DNA of 52,137 nt from Mycobacterium sp. (lineage in GTDB: Bacteria; Actinomycetota; Actinomycetes; Mycobacteriales; Mycobacteriaceae). The notes beneath the pieces are model-generated. The model did no database searches. It was not told the DNA's origin and saw only the letters and a list, made by a program, of their open reading frames with translations. The stretch covers positions 1 through 52,137 of the forward strand of contig JAGQTO010000073.1 of assembly GCA_020439025.1 (NCBI GenBank), written 5' to 3'. Position numbers and translations under genes: made by a program. This document shows positions 32,339 to 41,773 of the stretch, piece by piece. Position 1 is the stretch's first letter. Each line of letters opens with the position of its first letter.

Positions 32339-33434
32339 TACCCCGATGATCACCGATGAGAGCTGGGTCGATGACCTGATGGGCGGGCCCGACCCGGCCG
32401 CGGTGCCCACCGCCGCGACGATGCAGCCAGGCGTGGCCGACCTCGACGCTGCCCAACCCGAGCCCGAGCCCGAAGCTGAGCAGTACGACGATTCGGCCGA
32501 GGCTCCTACCGATCCGCGGCTGCAGTCCGGCGCCGGGATCGCTGACGAGGCGCCGCCCGTGCATCTCGACACCGCAGCAGCCTTGACCGCCGAGCGCGAC
32601 GAATCCGGGGTGGCCCGCGCCGACGCGGGTGCCAAACGCACTGCCGTGGCGCTGGGGGCGGGGCTGGTCGTGGCGGTGAGCGCCATCGTCGCCGCGCTGG
32701 TCACCTTCAGCGACACCGATGCACCTGCCGCGCCCCGTCAGGACAGTGCGGCTGCGGCCGCGCCCGTGGCCCAGCCGCAGCCGGTTCCTCCCTCCGCCGC
32801 CCCGACCGTCCCTCAGGATCAGTCCATTCCCTTCACCGCCAGCGCCCCGTGTGCCGCCGGGTCAACCTCAGCGCAGTCGTTGACCGACACCGCCACCGAT
32901 TCGGCGTGGGTGTGCGCCCGCGGCTCACGTGATGAAGCCCTCGAAGGCAAGGTCCTCACTGTCGACTTCGGCAAGAGCTACATGGTCTCCGGTGTCGAGG
33001 TCACTCCGGGCTGGGTGGCGAAAACGCCTGGCGGACAGGACCGATGGCTCCAGCATCGGGTGGTGACGCGGCTGCAATACATCTTCCTCAACGGCAACGT
33101 GGTCTCTGACATCTTCACTCAGGACACCGGGAACGCCCACGGCCCGGTCACCGCCGCGCTGCCGCGACGGGTCTTGGCCTCCCGGGTCAACGTGGTGGTC
33201 TTGCAGACCTCCCGCCCACCTGCCTCACCGTTGCCGGCCACCGATCCCGCTGCCCTGCCTGAGGCGCAGCCGGGGCTGGTGGAATCGCTGCTCGGCGAGG
33301 GTGGCGGGCCGCTGTCGGAAACACCGCAGAACCCTGAGCCGTATCCGGATCTGACCGTGCCCGACAACGGCAGCGACCCCGTGGACAACACGTTCGCGAT
33401 GAGCGCATTGAAGTTTCTCGGTTACCAGCCCTAA
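32331..33434 (+). CDS. Single-pass membrane protein with discoidin-like exported domain
   Basis: 367 residues from the GTG at 32331, which overlaps the upstream stop; an ATG at 32310 is less likely. The acidic N-terminal about 100 residues are followed by one membrane helix (about 105-125: TAVALGAGLVVAVSAIVAAL), a Pro/Ala linker, and a domain from about 160 to 290 with the pattern ATDSAWVCARGSRDEALEG, LTVDFGKSYMVSGVEVTPGW, as in discoidin/F5-8C or galactose-binding folds. Two Cys could form a disulfide. Such domains bind sugars; binding to cell-wall arabinogalactan or the mating partner is speculative. It lies directly upstream of the TcpC-like gene. Confidence 0.65.
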   Translation: MADTPMITDESWVDDLMGGPDPAAVPTAATMQPGVADLDAAQPEPEPEAEQYDDSAEAPTDPRLQSGAGIADEAPPVHLDTAAALTAERDESGVARADAGAKRTAVALGAGLVVAVSAIVAALVTFSDTDAPAAPRQDSAAAAAPVAQPQPVPPSAAPTVPQDQSIPFTASAPCAAGSTSAQSLTDTATDSAWVCARGSRDEALEGKVLTVDFGKSYMVSGVEVTPGWVAKTPGGQDRWLQHRVVTRLQYIFLNGNVVSDIFTQDTGNAHGPVTAALPRRVLASRVNVVVLQTSRPPASPLPATDPAALPEAQPGLVESLLGEGGGPLSETPQNPEPYPDLTVPDNGSDPVDNTFAMSALKFLGYQP

Positions 33435-33448
33435 GAAAAGAGACCACT

Positions 33449-34363
33449 GTGGCACTGTCGAAAACCTGGCAAGGGCGTCTCCGCCGATGGCGCGGTGGCG
33501 CCCATCGGGCCGGTGTCATCGCCCTGGTCGCCGCCGCGGTCTTCGGCGCCGCCGCGGGCTGCAAGGTGTTCTTCGCCCCCGATCGCCCTGACTTCATCGG
33601 GATCGCTCAGCGTGAACGCAACCAACAAAGCGTTGTCGGCGCGTTCGCCTCGGACTTCGTGGTGGCCTGGCGCACGGCGACGGTGAATCAGCGCGACAGC
33701 TTGGCGCGCTTCATCACCCTGCCCGAGCAGGGACTGGCGTTGCCCTCGACGCCGGCTGCGGTGATCACCGCGCCCCAGGTGGGCCCGGTGCTGCGGATGG
33801 GCACCCTCGATGACACCGAGCTCTACACCGCGGTCATCTCGGTCAACGAACGCCCCTACGCCTCGGCCCAACCGACCCGCACCTTCTACCAGGTGCCGGT
33901 GTCGCTGTGGAACCGTCAGCCACGCGCCCTGGACTTCCCGGCCCAGATCAACGATCCCGGCCCGGGCGCGGATTTCGCGCTCGACTACCGCAATGCTCTA
34001 GGCCCCGAAAGCCCGGTGTTCGCCGTGGTGGCCGGATTCATCCGCACCTACCTCACCGCCACCAACGGCCTGGATCGCTACGTGGTTGCCGGTGCCCCCC
34101 TGCGCCCGATCGGCGGCTACCAAAGCGCGGTGGTCTCCTCAGCGGCCACCAGTCGCAGCGTGCCCGAAGCGCCGGCGCCGGGAGAGCAATTGCATGTGCG
34201 GGCCACAGTCGTTGCCCAAACCTCGCAGTTTGCCACAGTGAATCTGGTGTACCCGCTGACGCTGGAAAATAGCGGCGGGACCTGGATGGTGGCGGCCATA
34301 GACTTAGTGCCACAGGTCGGCGGTCAATCAGAAGCCGATCCGGTAGCCAAACCACATAGCTAA
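33449..34363 (+). CDS. TcpC/VirB8-like conjugation protein
   Basis: 304 residues from a GTG with an AAGAAAAGAGA site. A membrane helix near the N-terminus (about 21-39: AGVIALVAAAVFGAAAGC) is followed by two NTF2-like domains (about 45-180 and 190-295) as in TcpC, the VirB8-like protein of Gram-positive conjugation systems. Conserved features include FIRTYLTATNGLDRYVVAG and a final TWMVAAIDLVPQV strand. TcpC-type proteins assemble the trans-envelope part of the channel. The operon order (C, two small membrane proteins, VirB4, VirB6) is that of pCW3/ICEBs1-type systems. Confidence 0.8.
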   Translation: MALSKTWQGRLRRWRGGAHRAGVIALVAAAVFGAAAGCKVFFAPDRPDFIGIAQRERNQQSVVGAFASDFVVAWRTATVNQRDSLARFITLPEQGLALPSTPAAVITAPQVGPVLRMGTLDDTELYTAVISVNERPYASAQPTRTFYQVPVSLWNRQPRALDFPAQINDPGPGADFALDYRNALGPESPVFAVVAGFIRTYLTATNGLDRYVVAGAPLRPIGGYQSAVVSSAATSRSVPEAPAPGEQLHVRATVVAQTSQFATVNLVYPLTLENSGGTWMVAAIDLVPQVGGQSEADPVAKPHS

Positions 34364-34389
34364 CGCACCTCAAGAAAGGCGAGACGAAT

Positions 34390-34680
34390 ATGGCAGAGAA
34401 TACCGAATTACTCGCGGCGTCAGGCCTTTTTGAGGCCGGCAACAAGCTCGGCCTGGCGGTGCTGGGCTTCTTGGCACTCGCCGCACTGGTCATCGGCGCC
34501 GGATCGGCCATCCGCAAGCTCAAAGAAGGCTCCGGGGCGGCCATCACCGCCGAAATCGGTGCCATCGTGTTCGCGGTCCTCATCGGGCTCTCGGTCGGCA
34601 TCGCCTCCGCGCTCACCCAGGAAGCCGAGGACTCCGGCATCCGCAACCCGGTCCGCGTCGACAGCGTGTGGGATCGCTGA
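34390..34680 (+). CDS. Small two-helix membrane protein (TcpD-like position)
   Basis: 96 residues, ATG with AAGAAAGGCGAG upstream. Two membrane helices (LGLAVLGFLALAALVIGAGS and IGAIVFAVLIGLSVGIASAL) are joined by a short basic loop, and the C-terminus is charged. No strong family match. In Gram-positive conjugation operons a small membrane protein (TcpD) sits between the VirB8-like and VirB3-like genes; a VirB2-like role is another possibility. The next gene starts five bases after its stop. Confidence 0.65.
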   Translation: MAENTELLAASGLFEAGNKLGLAVLGFLALAALVIGAGSAIRKLKEGSGAAITAEIGAIVFAVLIGLSVGIASALTQEAEDSGIRNPVRVDSVWDR

Positions 34681-34684
34681 GCGC

Positions 34685-35032
34685 ATGGGCAACGACACCT
34701 CGGCCAAGATCTACTCCGATCAACGCTCGCTGCCCATCCATCTGGGCGACTCCGGTGACGGATTCACGCTGCCGTTCAAGGAGAAATGGCGCGCCCCCGA
34801 CGCTATCGCCGCGGTGCTGGGCTTCGTGGTGACCGGTTCGCTGGTGACGGCCAACATCACCAACGGGGCCAGTGCGTTCCGCATCCTCATCCTCGGCGTG
34901 GTGATCACGGTGGCTGCGGTGTGGCTGCTGTCGAAGCTGCCCGCCACCCGCCCGTCGCTGCGCACCCGCGCCCACTGGTGGTGGGAAAACCTGCGCCCGC
35001 AGGTCATCTCATCGCACCGCCCTCCCCGTTAA
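34685..35032 (+). CDS. TcpE/VirB3-like small membrane protein
   Basis: 115 residues from the ATG at 34685, five bases after the preceding stop; a longer upstream frame overlaps the previous gene and is rejected. Two membrane helices (about 44-80: AIAAVLGFVVTGSLVTANIT and FRILILGVVITVAAVWLL) form a hairpin preceded by a cytoplasmic segment, as in TcpE/PrgI/VirB3 proteins, which partner the VirB4 ATPase encoded next. The C-terminus is Trp/Arg-rich (RTRAHWWWENLRPQ). Assignment rests on topology and position. Confidence 0.65.
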   Translation: MGNDTSAKIYSDQRSLPIHLGDSGDGFTLPFKEKWRAPDAIAAVLGFVVTGSLVTANITNGASAFRILILGVVITVAAVWLLSKLPATRPSLRTRAHWWWENLRPQVISSHRPPR

Positions 35033-35045
35033 GAAGGGTCCTGCC

Positions 35046-37634
35046 ATGTCTGTGCCCGCCCCGCTGCGCGCGATCGGCAACCTGCGGCTGACCCCGCACG
35101 GGGTCTACGCCGACTATCTGCTCTCCGGACAGCCGTTCATCTTCCTCTCCGAAGAGTGGCAGGACCGGGTGGCTGCCGAGCACGCCGAGCTGTGGCGTGC
35201 GCTGCCGTCCGGATCGTCGATCAGTGGCCTGACGGTGCCGGTGGCCCCGCGCGCCACCGTCCGCAAAATGCTGTACAGCCACCCCGATTTGCGCCCCGGC
35301 GCGGCCGTACCCGAGGGCGTGTCCGAGGCGGCGCGGCCCTGGGTGCAGCACTGCCGCAGCTGGGAGCCCACCATCGCCGGGCACCGCGCTCGCCGCCGCA
35401 TCTACTGGCTGAGCCTGCCCCTGGATTACGGGCTGGCCGGGCGCACCCCCAGCGGCACGTGGCGGCGCATGGTCGACGCCGCACTCGGCCGTGACAAGGA
35501 CACCGACTCCTCCATCGCCTACTACCGTGACCTGGCCGCCCAGATGGTCGCCGCGCTGCCTGCGGTGTTCTTTCCCAAACCGGCCACGGTGGAACAGATC
35601 TGGTGGCATTGGAACTACATCGCCAGCCGCGGCGCCTGGGATGCGCCGCTGCCGACACAACCGTTCAATCCCGACGCCACCCTGCCGGGGTCGGCGTTCA
35701 CCCCGGTCCACCTGGACCCAGGTGCGGCTCAGCTGCGCGCCCGCCGCTGGCGGGCGGCCCGCACCGACGCCGACGTGTTCGTACGTACCTTCCGGGATCG
35801 CACCGATGGTGTTGCGGACTCCTATCAAGCGCTGCTGCCCTTAGACAGCTTCCCCGACAACGGAATTGCCTGGCCGCGCTCGACACTGTTCAAGGTCCTC
35901 GATGACCTCACGACGCCGAGCACGGTCTTGGACTGGACGATCAACATCACCTTCACCAGCGCGGATGTGGCCGTGTCGACCGCAGAGAACGTCATCGTCA
36001 ACATTCGCGACCAGTACCGCCAGCGCGGCCGCCACGCATCGAGTTCCGACGAGCTGCTGCGCAAGCTGGCCTCCGGGCGGGAGCTGGCCTCAGAACTCAA
36101 ACGCGGTAGCGCCGAGCGCGGTGTGAACGCCGCCATCGTCATCGCCGCGGCCGCCGGTGACCCGGATACGGTGAACCGGGCCGTCGCCGACGTCGCCCGC
36201 ACCTACCGCGGCCAGAACATCGGCTCGAAACGGTGGCGCGGCAGCCAGCCCACATTGTGGCGGGCGTTCGCCCCGGGCGGGGAGCGCCGCGCCGCCCTCG
36301 ACGAGTTCCGCAACCCGACCACCACCAAGCGGTTCGCGCCGTTCGTCCCGCTGCTGGCGAGCAAGCTCGGCAACAACACCGGCGTCCCGTTGGGGATGAA
36401 CCTGACCAGCCCAGGGCTGCGCGACGTCGTTCTCCTCGATGTCCTCAACGCGCCGGCCCGCGAGAATCCGGCGAATCTGGTGATCTGCGGCTCCCCGGGC
36501 CGCGGCAAATCGCATGCGACGAAGAATTTGAGCCGCTCGTGGCTCAAACTCGGCGCCGGTCTGCATTTATTCGATCCCACCGATGCCCGCGAACACGAAA
36601 CAGCGTTGGCCGATTTCGACGATAAAGTCGTTATTGATGTCAGTCGCATGAATTTCAGTCTCGATGGATTGCGGGTTTTTCCTTATAAAGAAGCCGCAGA
36701 ACGAACTATCGACCATTTGCTACCGCAATTGGGATTGTCGCCGTTGAGCAGGGGCGCTCAGCGGCTATGGGGGCTGCTGGCCCCGGAGTCACGCGAGGCC
36801 AACGGCATCGGCAGCACCGCGCAGCTGATCAGATATCTCCGCGACATGCCCACAGCGCGGCGCACCGACGCCGACGAAGACCTGCTCATCGGGTTGGAGG
36901 GCCTGGCCGCCCAACGCCTACTGCGGCCACTGTTCGATGAGTCTCTGCCCGTTCCCGACATCGCCACCACCCAATGCGTGATCTGGAATTTCGCCGGACT
37001 CAAGCTGCCCACGGTCACCGAGGAGTACCAGGCCCACCTGCATCAGCAGACCACCCCTGGCCAGCGCGCCGCCCAAGCGCTCTACGGGCTGGGCGCCGAA
37101 GTGGCGCAGTCGATCTTTTTCGGCCGCCCCGATCAGCCCGACATGTTGGTCGTCGAGGAGTGCGCAGCGTGGACCAACTCTCCGGGCGGGCAGAAGTGCG
37201 CGAACACGATCATCCGCCAGGGCCGTAAGGCCTGGACGGGGTTCTGCGGTATCAGCCAGCAGCCGATCAAAGACTTCGCCGTGCTGGAGGACGAGTTCAT
37301 CGATCAGCGACTGTGCCTGGGATTCAAGCGATCTGACATCGCCAAAGCAACCTTGCAGTGGTGTGACCGCGACCTGGACCGCCACCCGGAGCTGCTGGCC
37401 AACTACGTCAACAACACCAGCCCCGTGCAGCTGGTCGACCACGGCGACGACACGATCGATGACCGCTACGGAAAGGTGATCCCCGGCCGCGAGGGCGAAG
37501 CGTGGTTCCTCGACGAGTTCGGCGGCTTCGGCAAGGTGGCGCTGTTTGCAGCCCCGACCACAGCACTGGCCGCCCGCTTCGACACCAACCCCCACCGAGC
37601 TCGGCAGCGCAGCCAGGCCACGCAGCGATCATGA
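35046..37634 (+). CDS. VirB4-like conjugation ATPase (TcpF/ConE type)
   Basis: 862 residues. The N-terminal VirB4 domain (about 1-300) carries RIYWLSLPLDYGLAG. The Walker A VICGSPGRGKSHATK lies at about 479-493, Walker B DMLVVEECAAW at about 698-708, then GRKAWTGFCGISQQPIKDFA. VirB4 ATPases drive assembly and transport at the inner-membrane base of the type IV channel. The stop overlaps the VirB6-like start. Bases about 36550-36740, just after Walker A, are much more A/T-rich and use codons (TTA, ATT, AAA) rare in the rest, suggesting a mosaic patch although the frame and protein are intact. Confidence 0.88.
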   Translation: MSVPAPLRAIGNLRLTPHGVYADYLLSGQPFIFLSEEWQDRVAAEHAELWRALPSGSSISGLTVPVAPRATVRKMLYSHPDLRPGAAVPEGVSEAARPWVQHCRSWEPTIAGHRARRRIYWLSLPLDYGLAGRTPSGTWRRMVDAALGRDKDTDSSIAYYRDLAAQMVAALPAVFFPKPATVEQIWWHWNYIASRGAWDAPLPTQPFNPDATLPGSAFTPVHLDPGAAQLRARRWRAARTDADVFVRTFRDRTDGVADSYQALLPLDSFPDNGIAWPRSTLFKVLDDLTTPSTVLDWTINITFTSADVAVSTAENVIVNIRDQYRQRGRHASSSDELLRKLASGRELASELKRGSAERGVNAAIVIAAAAGDPDTVNRAVADVARTYRGQNIGSKRWRGSQPTLWRAFAPGGERRAALDEFRNPTTTKRFAPFVPLLASKLGNNTGVPLGMNLTSPGLRDVVLLDVLNAPARENPANLVICGSPGRGKSHATKNLSRSWLKLGAGLHLFDPTDAREHETALADFDDKVVIDVSRMNFSLDGLRVFPYKEAAERTIDHLLPQLGLSPLSRGAQRLWGLLAPESREANGIGSTAQLIRYLRDMPTARRTDADEDLLIGLEGLAAQRLLRPLFDESLPVPDIATTQCVIWNFAGLKLPTVTEEYQAHLHQQTTPGQRAAQALYGLGAEVAQSIFFGRPDQPDMLVVEECAAWTNSPGGQKCANTIIRQGRKAWTGFCGISQQPIKDFAVLEDEFIDQRLCLGFKRSDIAKATLQWCDRDLDRHPELLANYVNNTSPVQLVDHGDDTIDDRYGKVIPGREGEAWFLDEFGGFGKVALFAAPTTALAARFDTNPHRARQRSQATQRS

Positions 37635-39658
37635 CCGCACGCCTGCACTACTGGTACCTGACCCACCCGCGGTGGGGCCGTCCGCTGCTGGTGCTGGGCG
37701 TCCTGCACACGCTGGCACTGCTCGCGACCGTCACCGCGCCGACGGCCAGCGCGTCGACCAACGCGATGGTGCTCAACTGGACCGGCCTCAAAGACACCTA
37801 CGGCGTGCCGCTGGGCAACTACTACCTGAGCCTGCCCACCATTCGCGAGCAGATCACCCAGGCCGGCCCCGACATCGGCTGGACACCCGATAGCTGGATG
37901 GCCTGGACGCTGCACGCCATGGAAACGATGGCGTTCAACGTCACCTCGGCCAGCATCCTCACCGCCGAGGCGGGGCTGTTCATCGGCATCATCGCGTTGG
38001 CGCTGTGGCTGATGAAGATGACGGTGAGCACCTACTGGCTCACCGTCATCGGCGAGATCGCCCGCGCAGTCACCAACGCGGTCATCACCGTCACCACGCA
38101 GTTGGGCCTGTTGGCGATCGCGATCCCAATCGGGGTGTTCGCCGGGGTGGTCACCATTCACCGCGGCGAAGCCGGTCGGGGCTGGACGATGATCCTCATT
38201 GCGTTGACCATGCCGGCGCTGTCGATCGCGATCTTCGCCAACCCGGCCGGGCTGATGTATGGCGAAGGCGGGCTCCTCGAGTTCGCCCGCCGGGTCGGGT
38301 TCAGCGTCGCCCAGGCCGCCACTCCGGGCCATAACGGCACCTTCGACGGTGTCGGCTCGGGCGGGCAGGTCGACGCGCTGACCGCCAGCCTGATCACACA
38401 CACCGTGCGAGAACCGTTGCAGCTGTGGAACTTCGGTCAGGTCGTCGATCGGGTCGGTGGATGCGGCGCCGCCTGGTCGGCAGCCGTCAATCGCGGCGCA
38501 CCCGATGGACCGATCCGTGCCATGCAGTCCTGCGGCAACACCGCAGCAGTGTCCTACGCCCAGCACCTCGACGGCACCAACATCTGGGTCGGCCTGGTGT
38601 TCGTTGTGGTTGCGCTGCTGGTGGGGGCCTTTATGGTGCTCTCGGGCTGGGCAGTGCTCAAGGTGTCGGTCAAGGCGATCTACACAACGGTGATCCTGCT
38701 GCCGACGCTGTGGCTGGGAGCCATCCCCGGTGCCCCCCAGCGTCGCGCTACCGCTGTGGTGTGGCAGTTCTTCCGCCACGCCATCGAGGTCCTGGTCTAC
38801 ATCATCTTCGTCAGCGTCATGGGCCTGGCGGTGGAGTCAATCGTCGCCGGCCGGCTCCCCGCACAACTGGGCGGCAACAACCCGTTCGCGCACGTGCTGA
38901 TGATGGGCGCAGTCTCGGTCGCGGCGATGATGCTGCTGCGCTACATCCGCGCCGACCTGTCGGCCGAACGACCCGGACCCGGCCTGTTCCGCCAGGCCGG
39001 CAGTGTCGCCCTTGGCATGGGGATGCACGCCGCGATCGGCGGCGCGGGCGGTGCCGCCGCGGCCGGGGCGAAAGGATTGGGGTCACGGCTGCGCAACCGC
39101 GGCAACACCCCTTGGGAGCAGATGGAGGCAGACGCGACCTCCAACGCCCGCCAGATTCATGGCTCGCCGCAGCCCGGGTTCGACCCGGTTCCCTCTGACG
39201 GAAGCACTCACAGTTCCGGTGCGGGAGGCAGCTCTGGAGGTGCCGCCGAGCAGCCCACAGCGGGTGGCATCGACCCTGGCGGCGCAGCACACCCCGCCCC
39301 GGCGGGCGGTGGGGAGCCGGCACTGTCAGCGCCGCCGGCGGCCGGCGGGGGAATCCAGGGCATGCTCAGCGGCATCGACAACGCGCGCGCCGCAGTCCCG
39401 GCCAACCGCCACTCTGCCCCGGCGCCCAGCGGGTCTCCTCCAGCGACCTTGGAGCTGCCCGGGGAGGCCCCGGGAGGACTCGCCGGGGCAGCGACATCTC
39501 TGCCTGCGATGGCCGACCTCCCCGAGGCGCGGTACCTCGACGAGGTTCCCCCACCCCCGGAGCCGCCGCACGACGACGAGGAGTTTCCACCACCCGACGA
39601 CGAGCCAGGACCTTCCTCCGGGCCACCGACTACCGTCAATCCCATCACCAACACGTAG
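37631..39658 (+). CDS. VirB6/TrbL-like polytopic membrane protein (TcpH type)
   Basis: 675 residues from the ATG overlapping the VirB4 stop; the longer upstream frame is inside VirB4. A signal-like first helix (RPLLVLGVLHTLALLATVTA) precedes six to eight membrane helices up to about residue 445, with two Cys in an exported loop (VGGCGAAWSA, MQSCGNTAA). The C-terminal about 220 residues are Gly/Ala/Pro-rich and acidic, predicted cytoplasmic and disordered. VirB6-like proteins form the inner-membrane DNA passage. It is the last gene of the type IV operon, 24 bases before eccA. Confidence 0.8.
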   Translation: MTARLHYWYLTHPRWGRPLLVLGVLHTLALLATVTAPTASASTNAMVLNWTGLKDTYGVPLGNYYLSLPTIREQITQAGPDIGWTPDSWMAWTLHAMETMAFNVTSASILTAEAGLFIGIIALALWLMKMTVSTYWLTVIGEIARAVTNAVITVTTQLGLLAIAIPIGVFAGVVTIHRGEAGRGWTMILIALTMPALSIAIFANPAGLMYGEGGLLEFARRVGFSVAQAATPGHNGTFDGVGSGGQVDALTASLITHTVREPLQLWNFGQVVDRVGGCGAAWSAAVNRGAPDGPIRAMQSCGNTAAVSYAQHLDGTNIWVGLVFVVVALLVGAFMVLSGWAVLKVSVKAIYTTVILLPTLWLGAIPGAPQRRATAVVWQFFRHAIEVLVYIIFVSVMGLAVESIVAGRLPAQLGGNNPFAHVLMMGAVSVAAMMLLRYIRADLSAERPGPGLFRQAGSVALGMGMHAAIGGAGGAAAAGAKGLGSRLRNRGNTPWEQMEADATSNARQIHGSPQPGFDPVPSDGSTHSSGAGGSSGGAAEQPTAGGIDPGGAAHPAPAGGGEPALSAPPAAGGGIQGMLSGIDNARAAVPANRHSAPAPSGSPPATLELPGEAPGGLAGAATSLPAMADLPEARYLDEVPPPPEPPHDDEEFPPPDDEPGPSSGPPTTVNPITNT

Positions 39659-39682
39659 CCAAGCAGGGGAGAAGCGCCACCC

Positions 39683-41464
39683 ATGACCTCGCCGACCGAA
39701 CAGCGCCGCGCGTTCGACGCCGCGATGGACAGCTACCGCTCCGGGGACCGCGCCACCGCACTGGGCATCTTTACCCGCGTCACCGCCGACAACCCCGCCA
39801 TGTCGGACGCCTGGCTGGGTCGCCTGGCGTGCGGAGACCAGGAACTCGACACCCTGGCCGGCGCGCACGAGAACTCCCGGGCGCTCTACCGCGAAACCCG
39901 CCGCATCGGTCTCAAGGCCGGCGAACTGCACGCCGTGATCGTGGCACCGCTATACCTGACGCTTCCGGTGTGGTCACGGGCCACGTTGGCTCTGGCCTAC
40001 GCCTCAGCACTCACCCGCGCCGAACAGTACGCCCAAGCCGCGTCACTGCTCGACCACCCGGCCATCACCGAGGACACCCAAGCCGCCCAATGGCGTCAAT
40101 TCATCACCGCCACACTGCACTACCGCACCCGGCGCTGGCCGGATCTGCTCGCCGCCACGGCGGTGTCCCCGCCGCCGGAGGCAACCTATGTCCTGGAACC
40201 TGTCAGCGCCGCGGTCGCGGCGCTGACCGCGGCGGCCTCCGCCAGCCTGGGACAGTTCCAAACCGCACTCGACACCGCTGACAAGATCCACACCGACAAC
40301 CCCTACGTCAGCGCCGATGTGGCGCTCACCCGCGGCTGGTGCCTGCGTGAACTTGGCGACCCCGACGCTGCGCTGGCGGCGTTCCGCGCCGCCGCAGTGG
40401 AGGGGCAGTTGTTGCCCGCGGCCCAGCAGGCCATCGACGACCCCAGCTACCGCCTTGTGGTCACCGACCCCGAAACCATCGCCACCCGCACCGACAAGTG
40501 GGACCCGGCCACCGAGACCAGCCGCGCCCAGCGCGACGCGGCCGCATTGGCCGAAGAGCAGAAGGAAGTACTGGCCAACGCCAAGCGCCGCCTCGACGAA
40601 CTGATCGGACTGGAGGGCCCCAAAGAGCAGATCGCGGTGTGGCGCACCGAAATTCAGATTGATCAGCTGATGGCCGCTCAGGGCGATGAAACGTCGTCGA
40701 CCGGTGAGAACCACATGGTCCTGGAAGGTCCGCCCGGGACGGCGAAAACCACGTTCGCCCGCATTGTTGCCGAGATCCTGTTCGGCTTGGGCAAGATTCA
40801 GCGCCCCGAGGTCATGGAAGTCACCGAGGAGGACCTTGTCGTCGGTTACGTCTCTCAGACCGCGCAGCGGATGAAAGAGGTCTGCGAAGAGGCGTTGGGC
40901 GGGGTGTTGTTCATCGACGAGGCCTACCGGCTGGTGCCGGAGACTGAGGGCCACAGCTTCGGCAAGGACGCCATCAACACGCTGCTGAAATACATGGAGG
41001 ACTTCCGCGACCGGCTGGTCGTCATCGTCGCTGGCTATCCCAAAGAGATGCGCCGCTTCCTGGCCGCCAATCCGGGCCTGGCGTCTCGGTTCAACTTCAC
41101 CCTGACCTTCACCAGCTACACCGCCGACGAAATCGTGGCGATCGGGCGCCACATCGCGAGCAAGGAGAAGATCGCAATTGCCGAGGAGGCGTGGCCCATG
41201 CTGCACGCCGAGGCCACCCGCTTGCGCGCCACACCGACCGACGCCGGCACCGCGCTCGATATCGCCGGCAACGGCCGCTACGCCCGCAAGGTGGTCGTTG
41301 CCTGCAAACGGGAGCGCGCCCGGCGACTCAGCAGTAACACTCCGGAGGAATTGGCCGCCTTGGCCGCCGCCGATCCGTCGCTGCTGGTGGTCAACACCGA
41401 TGACATGGCCCGCGCCCTGGCCTCCTCGCAGAGCGGCGATATCAGCGCCGCGCCGGCGACATGA
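39683..41464 (+). CDS. eccA: EccA, cytosolic AAA+ ATPase of the ESX system
   Basis: 593 residues, ATG with AGGGGAG upstream. The N-terminal about 280 residues are helical TPR-like repeats. The C-terminal CbxX/CfxQ AAA+ domain has Walker A LEGPPGTAKTTFARIVAEI (about 348-366, with Ala before Lys instead of Gly), Walker B GVLFIDEAYRLVPE (about 407-420) and a sensor region VVIVAGYPKEMRRFL. EccA is thought to release substrates from chaperones such as EspG before export. It lies far from the other ecc genes, downstream of the type IV operon, which ties both systems into one transcription unit. The stop overlaps the next start (ATGA). Confidence 0.93.
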   Translation: MTSPTEQRRAFDAAMDSYRSGDRATALGIFTRVTADNPAMSDAWLGRLACGDQELDTLAGAHENSRALYRETRRIGLKAGELHAVIVAPLYLTLPVWSRATLALAYASALTRAEQYAQAASLLDHPAITEDTQAAQWRQFITATLHYRTRRWPDLLAATAVSPPPEATYVLEPVSAAVAALTAAASASLGQFQTALDTADKIHTDNPYVSADVALTRGWCLRELGDPDAALAAFRAAAVEGQLLPAAQQAIDDPSYRLVVTDPETIATRTDKWDPATETSRAQRDAAALAEEQKEVLANAKRRLDELIGLEGPKEQIAVWRTEIQIDQLMAAQGDETSSTGENHMVLEGPPGTAKTTFARIVAEILFGLGKIQRPEVMEVTEEDLVVGYVSQTAQRMKEVCEEALGGVLFIDEAYRLVPETEGHSFGKDAINTLLKYMEDFRDRLVVIVAGYPKEMRRFLAANPGLASRFNFTLTFTSYTADEIVAIGRHIASKEKIAIAEEAWPMLHAEATRLRATPTDAGTALDIAGNGRYARKVVVACKRERARRLSSNTPEELAALAAADPSLLVVNTDDMARALASSQSGDISAAPAT

Positions 41465-41763
41465 CTGCCCATACTCAGGCATCGAAGCCTCATATTGCCG
41501 CGTCTTTCTTCTCCGAGCAGCTGGCCGCGCTTATCGAGGACAATCCTCGGGTTCGGATGCTCAATACCGGCCGCACCCGCACGACGAAGCCGCTCACGGT
41601 CTACAAGCTGATCCGGGATCACTGCCCGGAGTTCAAGACCTCCCGCACCCAGTGGTACCGCCTCTACCACGGCGAGCGGGCACCGCGTGTCGACGAAGTG
41701 TATTGCGTGGCAAAGGTGTTTGGTGTTTCGCCCCGCTATTTTCTTCCCGACACCACCGACTGA
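41461..41763 (+). CDS. EspR-like HTH regulator coupled to eccA
   Basis: 100 residues, ATG overlapping the eccA stop by four bases. The layout matches the N-terminal part of EspR: FSEQLAALIEDNPRVRML (helix 1), TVYKLIRDHCPEFKTSRTQW, the recognition region YRLYHGERAPRVDEVYCVAK and the closing VFGVSPRYFLPD, which mirrors the EspR FRIKAAYFTDD segment. EspR is a nucleoid-associated regulator of ESX-1 genes in M. tuberculosis. The C-terminal dimerisation part of EspR is missing, so this is a short version. Coupling to eccA makes it a candidate regulator of the plasmid ESX/type IV genes. Confidence 0.75.
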   Translation: MTAHTQASKPHIAASFFSEQLAALIEDNPRVRMLNTGRTRTTKPLTVYKLIRDHCPEFKTSRTQWYRLYHGERAPRVDEVYCVAKVFGVSPRYFLPDTTD

Positions 41764-41773
41764 GGCGCCGCGA

